Part shown: positions 50,425 through 59,543 of the stretch, in pieces
Position numbering within the stretch: the stretch's first letter is position 1
Layout: every line of letters starts with the position of its first letter
NCBI GenBank assembly: GCA_902364975.1
Contig: CABJFQ010000002.1
Coordinates: forward strand, 1-64,000
Reading direction: 5' to 3'
Origin: Coriobacteriaceae bacterium
GTDB lineage: Bacteria > Actinomycetota > Coriobacteriia > Coriobacteriales > Coriobacteriaceae
Length of the DNA stretch: 64,000 bases
Translations under genes and position numbers: made by a program
The notes under the pieces: generated by a model
Databases searched by the model: none
What the model was told of the DNA's origin: nothing
The model's input: the letters and a program-made list of their open reading frames with translations, nothing else

Positions 50425-51639
50425 ATGTCACAAGTTTCTAACACCTCGTTTACAACGACGGTTTCATCAAACGCCATGGCCGTGGTGGACTATCTGTCCA
50501 AAAGCATGATGTCGGCGCTGCCGTTTATTGTTTGCGCGGCGTTGTTCCGCACCGCCGCCGTCATTATGGGCGAAGGCATGCTGGGCCTGTGGTCTGCCGA
50601 TTCCGAAATCTATCGCCTGTTCTACAGTTGGCTCTATAACGCCGGCTACTACTTTTTGCCCATTTATCTTGGTTGGGCGGCCGCCCGCCAGCTCGGTTGC
50701 TCGGAGCAGCTGGGCATGATGCTGGGCGGCGTATTGATTGCGCCCGATCTGCTTAAGCTCGTCGATGCCGCATCGACGACGGGGGCAGCGATGACTTTCG
50801 TGTATGGTCTGCTTCCCGCGCCGGTCAACGATTACACAACGACTGTTATTCCGGTTCTCATCTCGGTACCCGTGCTATGGCGAGTGGAGTGTTTCTTCCA
50901 GCGCGTTATCCCTAAGGCCGTGGCGTTTTCGTTTGTTCCGTTTGCAACCATGCTCGTCATGGTTCCGGCCTCGCTGTGTATTACGGCGCCGGCGGGCAGC
51001 TATCTGGGCATGCTGTTGGGACAGCTTATGTTTATGCTTGGCAATTCCGGTGGCATCGTGTCGCTGCTCACGCTTATGGGACTTGCCGCGGGCTGGGAGT
51101 TTCTTAAGATCGCGGGTGTCAGCAACGTTGTCCTATCGCTCGCCTATGCGCAGTTTATGAGTGTGGGAACGGATTCGTGCATTCTGATCGCTGCGACGAT
51201 GGCGACGTTCGCCGTTTGGGGCATGCCCTTTGGCGCGTCGCTCCGCGTTGTGGATAAGGACGAGAAGGCGCTCATGCTGGGCTATTCGATCTCGGGCGTG
51301 CTTGGCGGCGTAAGCGAGCCGGCGCTGTACGGCTGCGGCTTTAAATATGGCAGGTGTCTGACATGCATGGCCATTGGCGGCGCCGTCGGAGGCCTTGTTG
51401 CGGCCGTGGGCCACGTTACGGCCTATACCATCGGCATGACGAATGTCCTTATGGTCATTGGCTTTGCCACGGGCGGCATCTCGAATCTGCTGTGGTGCTG
51501 CGCTGCCGGCGGCGCAGCATTTGCGGTGTCTGCGGCGCTGAGCTGCTGTTTTGGCGTGGTGCCGACAAAGATGCAGGCGGCAGAAGACGCAGCTGATTCG
51601 CTCGAAACAGTGGCGAGCGCTGCTGAAGCAAGCGCATAA
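50425..51639 (+). CDS. PTS EIIC-like sugar permease, orphan
   Basis: 404 residues from the ATG at 50425 (GGGAAAGG upstream). About ten hydrophobic membrane segments. Residues include SMMSALPFIVCAALFRTAAV near the start and the EIIC signature SGVLGGVSEPALYGCGFKY (about 295-312), like the GITEPAIFG motif of glucose/beta-glucoside-type EIIC. There is no EIIA or EIIB domain fused or adjacent. The Crr-like EIIA at 13.2 kb could be a partner together with an EIIB elsewhere. Sugar unknown. Flanked on both sides by related GGGACAG/GGGGCAG hairpin sequences. Confidence 0.83.
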   Translation: MSQVSNTSFTTTVSSNAMAVVDYLSKSMMSALPFIVCAALFRTAAVIMGEGMLGLWSADSEIYRLFYSWLYNAGYYFLPIYLGWAAARQLGCSEQLGMMLGGVLIAPDLLKLVDAASTTGAAMTFVYGLLPAPVNDYTTTVIPVLISVPVLWRVECFFQRVIPKAVAFSFVPFATMLVMVPASLCITAPAGSYLGMLLGQLMFMLGNSGGIVSLLTLMGLAAGWEFLKIAGVSNVVLSLAYAQFMSVGTDSCILIAATMATFAVWGMPFGASLRVVDKDEKALMLGYSISGVLGGVSEPALYGCGFKYGRCLTCMAIGGAVGGLVAAVGHVTAYTIGMTNVLMVIGFATGGISNLLWCCAAGGAAFAVSAALSCCFGVVPTKMQAAEDAADSLETVASAAEASA

Positions 51640-51646
51640 ATCGATC

Positions 51647-51676
51647 GACAAAGGGGCAGTCCCGCATGGCACATTC
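51647..51676 (+). repeat. Second copy of GACAAAGGG-CAG repeat
   Basis: GACAAAGGGGCAGTCCCGCA followed by TGGCACATTCC. This matches 50383-50412 at most positions, but the arms no longer pair well. The two copies bracket the EIIC gene. Confidence 0.55.
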
Positions 51677-51783
51677 CAAGGTCGTGGCCCGTGTGGGTTG
51701 CGGCCTTTTTGTATCTGGGGGGCAAAGTGGCTACACTACAATCCGTTTGAGCAATAGATATATAGGTAGTACCGTGGGGACTG

Positions 51784-52944
51784 ATGAGGATGGTCGAGTG
51801 GATTGTTCGTCGTGCGCAGGGCGACCGTGCGCGCGTGGGAACGTTGACGGGCATAGTGTGTATTCTCGCTAATGTTGCGCTTTGCGCTGCGAAGGGTGCA
51901 ATTGGCGTGCTGTCGGGATCGGTTTCGATTGTGGCGGACGCCATGAACAACCTGTCCGATGCCAGCTCGAACATCGTGAGCGTGCTTGGCTTTAAGCTGG
52001 CGGGCAAGCCGGCCGACCCCGAGCATCCTTACGGACATGGCCGCTACGAGTATCTCTCGGGTCTGGTCGTGGCGGCGCTCGTGCTGCTGATTGGCGTTGA
52101 GCTGGTGAAGTCCTCGGTTGAGCGCATCATCCACCCCGAACCTGTCGAGTTCTCGCTTGCCCTGGTGGCAGTCTTGGTGCTTTCGATGATTGTTAAGCTC
52201 TGGATGGCGGCCCTCAACCAAAAGCTCGGCGATCGCATTGAGTCCGAGACGCTGCATGCGACCGCTCAGGACTCAAAGAACGATGTCCTAGCTACGGGTG
52301 CCGTGCTGGCGTGCGCAATTGTTTCGCAGGTGACGCACATCAATCTTGACGCATGGGTCGGCCTTGCCGTTGGCGCCTATATCGGCTGGAGCGGCTTTGA
52401 GCTCATCCTGGATACGGTGAGCCCGCTTTTGGGCCAGGCACCCGATCCAAAGCTGGTCAAGCACATTCGAGACAAGATCATGAGCTACCCCGGCGTTTTG
52501 GGCGTTCACGATTTGATGGTTCACGACTACGGCCCGGGCAGGAAGTTCGCAAGCGCTCACGCCGAGATGGCAGCCGAGGCCAGCCCGCTGGAAAGTCACG
52601 ACACGCTCGATAACATCGAGCAGTCGTTTAGGGTCGAAGACGGCATGATCGTCACGCTCCATTACGATCCCATCGTGACCGACGATCCAAAGGTGGCGAG
52701 CATGCGTCTGCGCATCAACGCTATGGCTCAAGAGATTGATAGCCGCCTCTCGATCCACGACCTACGCTGTGTTCCGGGCCCCACGCATACCAACGTGATC
52801 TTTGACTGCGTACGTCCCTCGGATTTGGCGATGAGCGCCGAGGACCTGAAGCGCGCGCTGGCGAAACGGGTCGAATCGGAATATCCCAAGTCGGTCGCCA
52901 AGATCACGATCGACGAAGACTACGTAGGCCACACCCACGAGTAG
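51784..52944 (+). CDS. Cation diffusion facilitator, probably manganese exporter
   Basis: 386 residues, six predicted membrane helices (to about 215) and a cytoplasmic CDF domain. The TM2 metal site reads VADAMNNLSDASSN and TM5 reads DSKNDVLAT. Asp/Asn in TM2 with Asp-Asp in TM5, rather than His-Asp pairs, is the pattern of Mn-type CDF proteins. HPYGHGRYEYLSG follows TM2 as in this group. The C-terminal region is extended (to 386 from about 300), with a second ferredoxin-like segment. It expels divalent metal by proton antiport. A GTGGGGACTG precedes the ATG. Confidence 0.85.
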   Translation: MRMVEWIVRRAQGDRARVGTLTGIVCILANVALCAAKGAIGVLSGSVSIVADAMNNLSDASSNIVSVLGFKLAGKPADPEHPYGHGRYEYLSGLVVAALVLLIGVELVKSSVERIIHPEPVEFSLALVAVLVLSMIVKLWMAALNQKLGDRIESETLHATAQDSKNDVLATGAVLACAIVSQVTHINLDAWVGLAVGAYIGWSGFELILDTVSPLLGQAPDPKLVKHIRDKIMSYPGVLGVHDLMVHDYGPGRKFASAHAEMAAEASPLESHDTLDNIEQSFRVEDGMIVTLHYDPIVTDDPKVASMRLRINAMAQEIDSRLSIHDLRCVPGPTHTNVIFDCVRPSDLAMSAEDLKRALAKRVESEYPKSVAKITIDEDYVGHTHE

Positions 52945-52983
52945 GGCTGTGCCAGCAAAGCAAGTTATACAGAAGGGGAGAGC

Positions 52984-53610
52984 ATGAAGCGTCTATATCT
53001 ACTCCGCCACGGTCAGACAGAATTCAACGTTAAAAAGCTCGTCCAGGGCCGCTGCGATTCTCCGTTGACCGATCTGGGCCGCAAGCAAGCGGGAATGGCA
53101 GCCGCATGGCTCAAAGCCCACGGCGTCGTCCCCGACAAAGTGGTCTCTTCGCCCTTAGGCCGAGCCATGGACACGGCAAGTCTCGTCGCAACCGAACTCC
53201 TCGGCCGGGATGCAGCAGTCGAGCCCTGCGAAGGCATCATCGAGCGCAGCTACGGCACCTTCGAAGAAGGCCCCCACGACGCCCTACCCACCGACGTCTG
53301 GGACCCCGGCGAGGACTTGGTCCCCTTTGGAGGAGAAGGAAGTCATGCCCTGCAGGAGCGCATGGTAGCCACCCTCACCAATCTCATGGGCGCCGAGGGG
53401 ATCGAAACCCTCCTAGCAGTAAGCCACGGCAGCGCCAGCCGCCAATTCATCAAGGCTGCAGCCCCAGAGGGCTTCGAGCTCCCAACAAAACTCCCCAACT
53501 GCGCCATCATGATTTTTGATTTCGATGAGGCAAAGCCACAAGTAGAGGGCGAGCCAATGCAATGCAAGTTCACCCTCCAGCAAATAGTGGACCCCCAACA
53601 AAGTCATTAG
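52984..53610 (+). CDS. Histidine phosphatase (phosphoglycerate-mutase-like)
   Basis: 208 residues. The RHG signature YLLRHGQTEFNVKKLVQG (phosphorylated His9), DSPLTDLGRKQA, VSSPLGRAMDTASL and the second His in LLAVSHGSASRQF. Too divergent for glycolytic PGM; family members hydrolyse small phosphate esters. Codon use is unlike its neighbours: A- and C-ending codons (CTA, GTA, GCA, GAA, CCA) dominate through most of the gene. The long inverted-repeat element copy 3 begins 39 bp after the stop. Confidence 0.88.
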   Translation: MKRLYLLRHGQTEFNVKKLVQGRCDSPLTDLGRKQAGMAAAWLKAHGVVPDKVVSSPLGRAMDTASLVATELLGRDAAVEPCEGIIERSYGTFEEGPHDALPTDVWDPGEDLVPFGGEGSHALQERMVATLTNLMGAEGIETLLAVSHGSASRQFIKAAAPEGFELPTKLPNCAIMIFDFDEAKPQVEGEPMQCKFTLQQIVDPQQSH

Positions 53611-53648
53611 CCTGAGCGAGCAGAGTTAAGCAGACATCAACGTGTCGT

Positions 53649-53799
53649 CTCCCGAGCACGGCGGAGGGCCGGAGAAATATATTAAGGTCATCGCGAGTTC
53701 CGCACGCAAAGGAGAGCACTTAATGTGCTCTCCGTCTTGCGCAGGACTGTAGAGCAGGGACCTTAATATATTTCTCCGGCCCTCCGCCGTGCTCGGGAG
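53649..53799. repeat. Long inverted-repeat element with conserved core, copy 3
   Basis: A 41-bp arm (53649-53689) is exactly complementary to 53759-53799. The core (53690-53758) contains TCGCGAGTTCCGCACGCAAA, the hairpin GGAGAGCAC-TTAAT-GTGCTCTCC (53711-53733) and CTTGCGCAGGACTGTAGAGC, almost identical to copy 2. The arms share no sequence with the other copies. It lies about 260 bp before rplC. Confidence 0.9.
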
Positions 53800-53850
53800 C
53801 CATCCACGCACTTTACCTGCGTAAACAATGTGAGTGAAATATGAATCTCA

Positions 53851-53877
53851 ATGGATACGCCCGCAGCCGTGTATACT
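53851..53877 (+). promoter_or_regulatory. Promoter motif of rplC operon
   Basis: ATGGATACGCCCGCAGCC then GTGTATACT, with TATACT (53872-53877) as a plausible -10 box. It matches the segment before rplB (55716-55741) at 22 of 26 positions and shares GGATACGCCCG with the rpsL region. Confidence 0.6.
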
Positions 53878-54060
53878 AAACAGCTGTGTGAAACCAGGGG
53901 AGTATTCTGGCTGGACAAAATGCCTGCTTAATAGGGTTGTCAGGTAGTCCGGGCGAAATACAAGGCTGGGGAGCACGTCGTGTAAGTAGTGGTCCTCTAG
54001 GGGCGTACGCTCGGTGGTGTACGCATTGTCCCAAGACCACGCGAGAGTTGGGATCATATC
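53878..54060 (+). promoter_or_regulatory. Structured leader of rplC operon
   Basis: A 183-nt untranslated region with nested pairing: GTGGTC (53989-53994) with GACCAC (54035-54040), and inside it GCGTAC (54003-54008) with GTACGC (54019-54024). Leaders of S10-type operons are commonly autoregulated by L4, encoded here by rplD. Autoregulation is an inference from position. Confidence 0.45.
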
Positions 54061-54681
54061 TTGATCAGCATGATTCTCGGCCGCAAGATTGGCATGACCC
54101 AGGTTTGGGACGAGGACGATAACGTCGTTCCCGTCACGGTCATCCAGGCTGGCCCCTGCGCTGTCTCGCAGGTTAAAACTCAGGCAACCGACGGCTATGA
54201 CGCCGTCCAGATCGGTTTCGGCGACATCAAGGCCAAGAACGTGAACAAGCCCATGGCTGGTCACTTCGCCAAGGCTGGCGTCGAGCCTGTCCGCTTCCTT
54301 CGTGAGGTCCGCGTCGAGAACGGCGAGGAGCACAAGGTCGGCGAGGTCGTCACCGTCGCTGATTTCGCTGATGTCGAGAAGGTCGACGTCATCGGTACCT
54401 CCAAGGGTAAGGGCTTCCAGGGTCGCATCAAGCGCTGGGGTCAGCGCCGCGGTCCTATGACGCATGGTTCTCACTTCCAGCGTCACCCCGGTTCTATCGG
54501 TCAGTGCGCCTATCCTGCGCGCGTCCTCAAGGGCGTCAAGATGGCCGGTCACATGGGTAACGAGCGCGTTACCGTCAAGAACCTTTCCGTTGTCCGCATC
54601 GATGCCGAGCAGAACCTCATCTTGGTCAAGGGCGCTGTCCCGGGTGCCAAGAATGGTCTCGTCGCCATCCGTATGGCCTAA
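54061..54681 (+). CDS. rplC: 50S ribosomal protein L3
   Basis: 206 residues from a TTG at 54061 (GGGA seven bases upstream); an ATG at 54070 ([11 protein letters not shown]) is the conserved start region but has no visible site. Canonical L3: [40 protein letters not shown] (peptidyl-transferase loop), [11 protein letters not shown]. Assembles early on 23S rRNA. First gene of the operon, unlinked from rpsJ. Confidence 0.95.
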   Translation: MISMILGRKIGMTQVWDEDDNVVPVTVIQAGPCAVSQVKTQATDGYDAVQIGFGDIKAKNVNKPMAGHFAKAGVEPVRFLREVRVENGEEHKVGEVVTVADFADVEKVDVIGTSKGKGFQGRIKRWGQRRGPMTHGSHFQRHPGSIGQCAYPARVLKGVKMAGHMGNERVTVKNLSVVRIDAEQNLILVKGAVPGAKNGLVAIRMA

Positions 54682-54727
54682 GGGCCCAGCCCATTTAGCC
54701 CAGCGTCATACCAAGGAGAACACTTAA

Positions 54728-55354
54728 ATGGCAAAGTTTGAAGTAAAGAACAGCGAGGGCAAGAAGGTCGCCGAGGCCGAGCTCGCCGCTGAGGTGTACG
54801 GCATCGAGCCGAACATCCACGTTATGCACCACATCGTCAAGTGCCAGATGGCCTCTTGGCGTCAGGGCACCCAGTCCGCTAAGGGCCGCTCTGAGGTTTC
54901 CGGTGGCGGCAAGAAGCCTTGGCGTCAGAAGGGCACCGGCCGTGCCCGCCAGGGTTCCATCCGTGCTGCCCAGTGGCGTCACGGTGGCGTTGTCTTCGCC
55001 CCCAAGCCCCGTTCCTACGCTAAGCGTATGAACAACAAGGAGGTCAAGCTGGCTATGCGCTCCGCGCTGTCCGCCAAGCTGGCCGATGGCGAGCTCGTGC
55101 TCGTCGACGACTACGGCTTCGAGAAGCCTTCCACCAAGGCTGCCGTTGCCATGCTCAAGGCTCTTGGCCTTGAGGGCAAGCGTCTGACCATCATCGTTCG
55201 CGATGAGGACGTCAACGCCTACCTGTCGTTCCGCAATATTCCCAAGACGTTCATCATCACCGCTGACGAGGCCAACACCTACGATCTCGTCAACAACAAC
55301 GCTGTGCTGATGCCCGCCGACATCGCCGCTCACTTCGGGGAGGTGCTTGCATAA
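54728..55354 (+). CDS. rplD: 50S ribosomal protein L4
   Basis: 208 residues, AAGGAGAACACTTAA before the ATG. The extended loop KGRSEVSGGGKKPWRQKGTG (about 55-75) lines the exit tunnel; QWRHGGVVFAPKPRSY follows. L4 is the usual autoregulator of S10-type operons. rplW begins immediately after its stop. Confidence 0.97.
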   Translation: MAKFEVKNSEGKKVAEAELAAEVYGIEPNIHVMHHIVKCQMASWRQGTQSAKGRSEVSGGGKKPWRQKGTGRARQGSIRAAQWRHGGVVFAPKPRSYAKRMNNKEVKLAMRSALSAKLADGELVLVDDYGFEKPSTKAAVAMLKALGLEGKRLTIIVRDEDVNAYLSFRNIPKTFIITADEANTYDLVNNNAVLMPADIAAHFGEVLA

Positions 55355-55642
55355 ATGACCGCCCACGAGATCATCATCCGTCCGATCGTGTCCGAGCGTT
55401 CCTTCTCCGGCATGGAGCAGAACAAGTACACGTTCGAGGTCGCCAAGGATGCTAACAAGTATCAGATCAAGGACGCTGTCGAGGAGATCTTCGGCGTCAA
55501 GGTCGTTCGCGTGAACACCTTGACGGTCAAGCCCAAGACCAAGCGCGTGCGCTATGTCGCCGGCAAGACCCGTTCTTGGAAGAAGGCCATCGTCACGCTG
55601 GCCGAGGGCGACACCATCGAGGTCTTTGGCAACCAGGCCTAA
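55355..55642 (+). CDS. rplW: 50S ribosomal protein L23
   Basis: 95 residues. IIIRPIVSERSFSGMEQNKYTFEV, the extended loop VNTLTVKPKTKRVRYV and KKAIVTLAEGDTIEVF. Located at the tunnel exit, where it docks trigger factor and SRP. A hairpin (55661-55666/55691-55696 with CCTCCC/GGGGAGG inside) follows, before a new promoter-like motif. Confidence 0.97.
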   Translation: MTAHEIIIRPIVSERSFSGMEQNKYTFEVAKDANKYQIKDAVEEIFGVKVVRVNTLTVKPKTKRVRYVAGKTRSWKKAIVTLAEGDTIEVFGNQA

Positions 55643-55715
55643 GACTCGCTGCTGTTGAGTGAGCTCATGCCTCCCAAATAGGGGAGGCGAGAGCTCAAGG
55701 TTTCGGGCGTATAAA

Positions 55716-55741
55716 ATGGACACGCCCGGAACCGTGTATAC
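55716..55741 (+). promoter_or_regulatory. Promoter motif before rplB
   Basis: ATGGACACGCCCGGAACC then GTGTATAC, matching the motif upstream of rplC. It lies in a 179-bp gap after rplW and implies a second transcription start for rplB and following genes. Confidence 0.55.
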
Positions 55742-55821
55742 GTCCGGTGTCATCGCACCCGAGGCAGAACCTCGAATCCCTGTCTGCGATGGCTAACGGA
55801 TTCCTATTGAAAGGGATTGTA

Positions 55822-56652
55822 ATGGCTGTAAAGCACCTTAAGCCGACCTCCGCTGGTAGGCGTTGGCAGACGATCTCCGATTTCTCTGAGATCACCTGCA
55901 CCAAGCCCGAGAAGTCCCTTCTCGAGCCCCTGCCCAAGAAGGCCGGTCGTAACAACAACGGCCGCATCACCACCCGCCACCAGGGCGGCGGCGTGAAGCG
56001 TCGTTACCGCGTGATCGACTTCAAGCGCAACAAGGACGGCGTGCCCGCCAAGGTTGCCACGATCGAGTACGATCCGAACCGTTCCGCTCGCATCGCTCTG
56101 CTGCACTACGCTGACGGTGAGAAGCGCTACATCCTGGCCCCCAAGGGCCTCGAGGTCGGTCAGACCATCATGTCCGGTTCTGACGCCGACATCAAGCCGG
56201 GCAACGCTCTGCCCCTCGCCGACATCCCCGTCGGTACGCTCATCCACGCCGTCGAGTTCCAGCCGGGCAAGGGCGCTGCTATCGCCCGTTCCGCCGGTAA
56301 CTCCTGCCAGCTGATGGGTAAGGAGGGCAAGTACGCTATCGTCCGTATGCCTTCCTCCGAGATGCGCCGCATCCTCGTTACCTGCCGCGCCACCGTCGGT
56401 GAGGTCGGCAACGCCGATCACGCCAACATCGTCATCGGCAAGGCCGGCCGTAAGCGTCACATGAACGTGCGCCCGACCGTCCGCGGTACCGTCATGAACC
56501 CTGTCGACCACCCGCACGGCGGTGGCGAGGGCAAGAACCACACCTCTGGTCGTCCCTCTGTTACCCCCTGGGGTAAGCCGACGAAGGGCCTTCGTACGCG
56601 CAAGAAGAAGAAGGTCTCGAACCAGCACATCATTCGTCGCCGTAAGAAGTAA
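55822..56652 (+). CDS. rplB: 50S ribosomal protein L2
   Basis: 276 residues from the ATG at 55822 (AAAGGGA five bases upstream). RNA-binding domain [22 protein letters not shown] and the C-terminal [20 protein letters not shown], with the conserved His near the peptidyl-transferase centre (PVDHPHGG). Normal length. Confidence 0.98.
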   Translation: MAVKHLKPTSAGRRWQTISDFSEITCTKPEKSLLEPLPKKAGRNNNGRITTRHQGGGVKRRYRVIDFKRNKDGVPAKVATIEYDPNRSARIALLHYADGEKRYILAPKGLEVGQTIMSGSDADIKPGNALPLADIPVGTLIHAVEFQPGKGAAIARSAGNSCQLMGKEGKYAIVRMPSSEMRRILVTCRATVGEVGNADHANIVIGKAGRKRHMNVRPTVRGTVMNPVDHPHGGGEGKNHTSGRPSVTPWGKPTKGLRTRKKKKVSNQHIIRRRKK

Positions 56653-56684
56653 TTTCGGATACCGAGTTTTAGGAGAAAGCACTT

Positions 56685-56945
56685 ATGAGCAGAAGTCTCA
56701 AAAAGGGCCCGTTCGTGGAGACTCGCCTTCTCTCGCGTATCACCGCGATGAACGAGGCTGGCAAGAAGGACGTCGTGAAGACCTGGTCCCGCGCGTCCAC
56801 CATCTTCCCCGAGATGGTTGGTCACACCATCGCCGTCCACGACGGCCGCAAGCATGTGCCCGTGTATGTTACCGAGTCCATGGTTGGTCACAAGCTCGGC
56901 GAGTTCGCGCCGACTCGTACGTTCCGTGGCCACAAGGCCAAATAG
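56685..56945 (+). CDS. rpsS: 30S ribosomal protein S19
   Basis: 86 residues, AGGAGAA upstream. [57 protein letters not shown]. Binds in the 30S head near S13. Normal position between L2 and L22. Confidence 0.98.
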   Translation: MSRSLKKGPFVETRLLSRITAMNEAGKKDVVKTWSRASTIFPEMVGHTIAVHDGRKHVPVYVTESMVGHKLGEFAPTRTFRGHKAK

Positions 56946-56959
56946 GGGGTTAACCGTAA

Positions 56960-57331
56960 ATGGCAACTAAGTCTATTGAAACTGAGGCCACCGAGGTTCG
57001 CGCCGTCGCTAAGTACGTGCGTGTTTCCCCCAGCAAGGCCCGCCTGGTGGTCGATCTGATCCGCCGCAAGCCTGTCGCTCAGGCCTTCGACATCCTCCAC
57101 TTCTGCGACCGCGCCGTCGCCGTGGATGTCGAGAAGGTTCTCCGTTCCGCCGTTGCGAACGCCGAGAACAACAACGGTCTGCGTGCCGACAACCTGGTTG
57201 TCGCCGCTGCCTATGTTGACGAGGGTCCGACGCTTAAGCGCATCCGTCCCCGCGCCAAGGGTTCCGCTTCTCGCATTCTGAAGCGTACTTCCCACATCAC
57301 CGTCGTCGTTGCTCCTCGAAAGGAGGCGTAA
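56960..57331 (+). CDS. rplV: 50S ribosomal protein L22
   Basis: 123 residues. [39 protein letters not shown] and the tunnel-reaching hairpin region [20 protein letters not shown]. Changes here give macrolide resistance in other bacteria; no lesion is seen. Confidence 0.98.
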   Translation: MATKSIETEATEVRAVAKYVRVSPSKARLVVDLIRRKPVAQAFDILHFCDRAVAVDVEKVLRSAVANAENNNGLRADNLVVAAAYVDEGPTLKRIRPRAKGSASRILKRTSHITVVVAPRKEA

Positions 57332-57337
57332 AGCTGT

Positions 57338-58048
57338 ATGGGTCAGAAAGTCTACCCCACCGGCTTCCGTCTTGGCATCACCGAGAACTGGCGCTCCCGC
57401 TGGTTCGCAGAGAAGGATTACGCTAAGACCCTCGGTAACGATCTCGAGATCCGCAAGTACCTCGAGAAGCGTCTTTCCCGCGCAGCTGTCTCCCGCGTCG
57501 AGATCGAGCGCGCTGGCGACAAGGTGAAGGTCATCATCCTCACCGCTCGCCCCGGCGTTGTCATCGGTAAGAAGGGTGCCGAGATCGATACCCTCCGCAC
57601 CGAGCTCGAGAAGGTCGCTGGCGTCTCCAAGGGCCAGCTCTCCGTCGACGTTGTCGAGATCAAGCGCCCCGAGCTCGACGCCAACCTCGTTGCTCAGTCT
57701 ATCGCCGAGCAGCTCGAGGGCCGCGTTGCCTTCCGTCGCGCTATGCGCAAGGCTGTCCAGTCTGCCCGCAAGGCCGGCGCTAAGGGCATCCGTATCCAGT
57801 GCTCCGGTCGTCTCGGCGGTGCCGAGATGGGCCGTCGTGAGTGGTACCGCGAGGGTCGCGTGCCTCTGCACACCCTCCGTGCCAAGATCGACTACGGCAC
57901 GGCTGTCGCCAGCACCACCATGGGCGCTTGCGGCGTGAAGGTCTGGATCTACCTGGGCGAGAAGCTCCCGGGCCAGCCTGTTCCCAACCCTGCACTTGAG
58001 GGCTCTTCCCGTCCTCGTCGTCGTAACTCCGAGAGGAGGGGTCAGTAG
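57338..58048 (+). CDS. rpsC: 30S ribosomal protein S3
   Basis: 236 residues, GGAGG upstream. KH domain with [21 protein letters not shown]-terminal domain [20 protein letters not shown], then [16 protein letters not shown]. Forms the mRNA entry site. The TAG stop overlaps the GTG start of rplP by one base. Confidence 0.98.
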   Translation: MGQKVYPTGFRLGITENWRSRWFAEKDYAKTLGNDLEIRKYLEKRLSRAAVSRVEIERAGDKVKVIILTARPGVVIGKKGAEIDTLRTELEKVAGVSKGQLSVDVVEIKRPELDANLVAQSIAEQLEGRVAFRRAMRKAVQSARKAGAKGIRIQCSGRLGGAEMGRREWYREGRVPLHTLRAKIDYGTAVASTTMGACGVKVWIYLGEKLPGQPVPNPALEGSSRPRRRNSERRGQ

Positions 58049-58551
58049 TGCTTGCCCCTAAGCGTATTCTTCACCGCAAGGTGCAGCGTGGCTCCATGAA
58101 GGGCCAGGCCAAGGGTAATACCGAGCTGCATTTCGGTGAGTTTGGTATCCAGGCTCTCGAGGCCCATTGGATCACCAACCGTCAGATCGAGGCCGCTCGT
58201 ATTGCCATGACCCGCTACATGAAGCGTGGCGGTCGTGTCTACATCACGATCTTCCCCGATAAGCCCATCACCAAGAAGCCTGCCGAGACTCGCATGGGTT
58301 CTGGTAAGGGTAACCCCGAGGAGTGGGTGGCCGTCGTCAAGCCCGGCCGCATCATGTTCGAGGTCAAGGGCGTGCCCGAGGAGGTCGCTCGCGAGGCTCT
58401 GCGTCTTGCACAGCACAAGCTTCCCATCAAGACCAAGATTGTTGCTGCTAAGAACGCTGAGCAGCGCATCGAGAAGGAGATGGCTGAGGAGGCCGCTCTC
58501 GAGGCCAAGTGGGCTGCTGAGGACGCCGCCGCCGCCAAGGAGGAGAACTAA
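58048..58551 (+). CDS. rplP: 50S ribosomal protein L16, C-terminally extended
   Basis: 167 residues from a GTG overlapping the rpsC stop. [38 protein letters not shown] and [20 protein letters not shown] are canonical. L16 is usually about 137-144 residues; here some 25 extra, Ala/Glu/Lys-rich residues ([20 protein letters not shown]...) form a probable helix at the C-terminus. Organises the A site. The last base overlaps rpmC. Confidence 0.97.
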   Translation: MLAPKRILHRKVQRGSMKGQAKGNTELHFGEFGIQALEAHWITNRQIEAARIAMTRYMKRGGRVYITIFPDKPITKKPAETRMGSGKGNPEEWVAVVKPGRIMFEVKGVPEEVAREALRLAQHKLPIKTKIVAAKNAEQRIEKEMAEEAALEAKWAAEDAAAAKEEN

Positions 58552-58766
58552 TGAAGCCCGCAGAGATTCGTGAGCTCTCGGACGCTCAGCTCGTTGAGAA
58601 GCTGAAGGAAATGCGCGCCGAGCTCTTTAACCTTCGTTTCCAGATGGCCACCAGCCAGCTGGACAACACCGCTCGCGTAAACACCGTGAAGAAGGACATC
58701 GCTCGCGTCCTCACGGAGCAGCGCGCCCGCGAGATCGCAGCGGAGAAGTCCGCTGTCGCCGAGTAG
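58551..58766 (+). CDS. rpmC: 50S ribosomal protein L29
   Basis: 71 residues; ATG overlaps the rplP stop. KPAEIRELSDAQLVEKLKEM and LFNLRFQMATSQLDNTARV are typical. A two-helix protein at the tunnel exit next to L23. Confidence 0.97.
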   Translation: MKPAEIRELSDAQLVEKLKEMRAELFNLRFQMATSQLDNTARVNTVKKDIARVLTEQRAREIAAEKSAVAE

Positions 58767-58782
58767 GACCTAAGGAGAGAAC

Positions 58783-59043
58783 ATGACTGATTCGCGTAAC
58801 TCGCGTAAGGTCCGTACGGGTGTCGTTACCTCCGTCTCCGGTGCCAAGACCATTGTTGTCACCATCACCGAGCGCAAGCGTCACCCCAAGTACGGCAAGA
58901 TGATGACCAGCTCCAAGAAGCTGCACGCTCACGACGAGGAGTGCACGGCTGGCGTGGGCGATACCGTCCGCGTTATGGAGACCCGTCCTATGTCCAAGAT
59001 GAAGCGTTGGCGCCTCATCGAGGTCGTCGAGCGCGCCAAATAA
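58783..59043 (+). CDS. rpsQ: 30S ribosomal protein S17
   Basis: 86 residues, AAGGAGAGA upstream. OB fold: KVRTGVVTSVSGAKTIVVTI, HPKYGKMMTSSKKLHAHDEE, GDTVRVMETRPMSKMKRWRL. A primary 16S rRNA binder. A 118-bp gap follows before rplN. Confidence 0.97.
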   Translation: MTDSRNSRKVRTGVVTSVSGAKTIVVTITERKRHPKYGKMMTSSKKLHAHDEECTAGVGDTVRVMETRPMSKMKRWRLIEVVERAK

Positions 59044-59161
59044 GCAGTCGCTCTTACGACTTGTACGTTTCCGAAGATGTGCGTATGTCTGGCTTGCATA
59101 CCACGGGCCGTATAAAGGCTGCGCACCTCTCTTCGGTTCTTAGTTCGGAGGAACATCTACC

Positions 59162-59530
59162 ATGATTCAGATGCAAACCATGCTGAACGTCGCCGACAAC
59201 TCCGGCGCTCGCAAGATTCGCTGCATCAAGGTGCTTGGCGGTTCCAAGCGTCGTTATGCAGGCATCGGCGATGTGTTCATCGGTGCTGTCCAGGAGGCTA
59301 CCCCTGGCGCCAACGTCAAGAAGAAGGACGTTGTCCGTTGCGTCGTCGTTCGCACCGTTAAGGAGATCCGCCGCAAGGATGGCTCCTACATTCGCTTTGA
59401 TGAGAACGCCTGCGTTGTCATCAACAACGATGGTTCGCCCGTCGGCACCCGTATCTTCGGGCCCGTCGCTCGCGAGCTTCGTGACAAGAAGTACATGAAG
59501 ATCGTCTCGCTCGCTCCCGAGACCCTGTAG
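59162..59530 (+). CDS. rplN: 50S ribosomal protein L14
   Basis: 122 residues, GGAGG upstream. [64 protein letters not shown]. Normal. Contacts L19 and the 30S subunit. Confidence 0.98.
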   Translation: MIQMQTMLNVADNSGARKIRCIKVLGGSKRRYAGIGDVFIGAVQEATPGANVKKKDVVRCVVVRTVKEIRRKDGSYIRFDENACVVINNDGSPVGTRIFGPVARELRDKKYMKIVSLAPETL

Positions 59531-59543
59531 TTAGGGGAGATAT

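Noticed and set aside
36382..53799. Interpreting the inverted-repeat element as a retron or IS-derived MITE
   Set aside because: No reverse transcriptase or transposase lies beside any copy, there are no target-site duplications, and the arms differ completely between copies.
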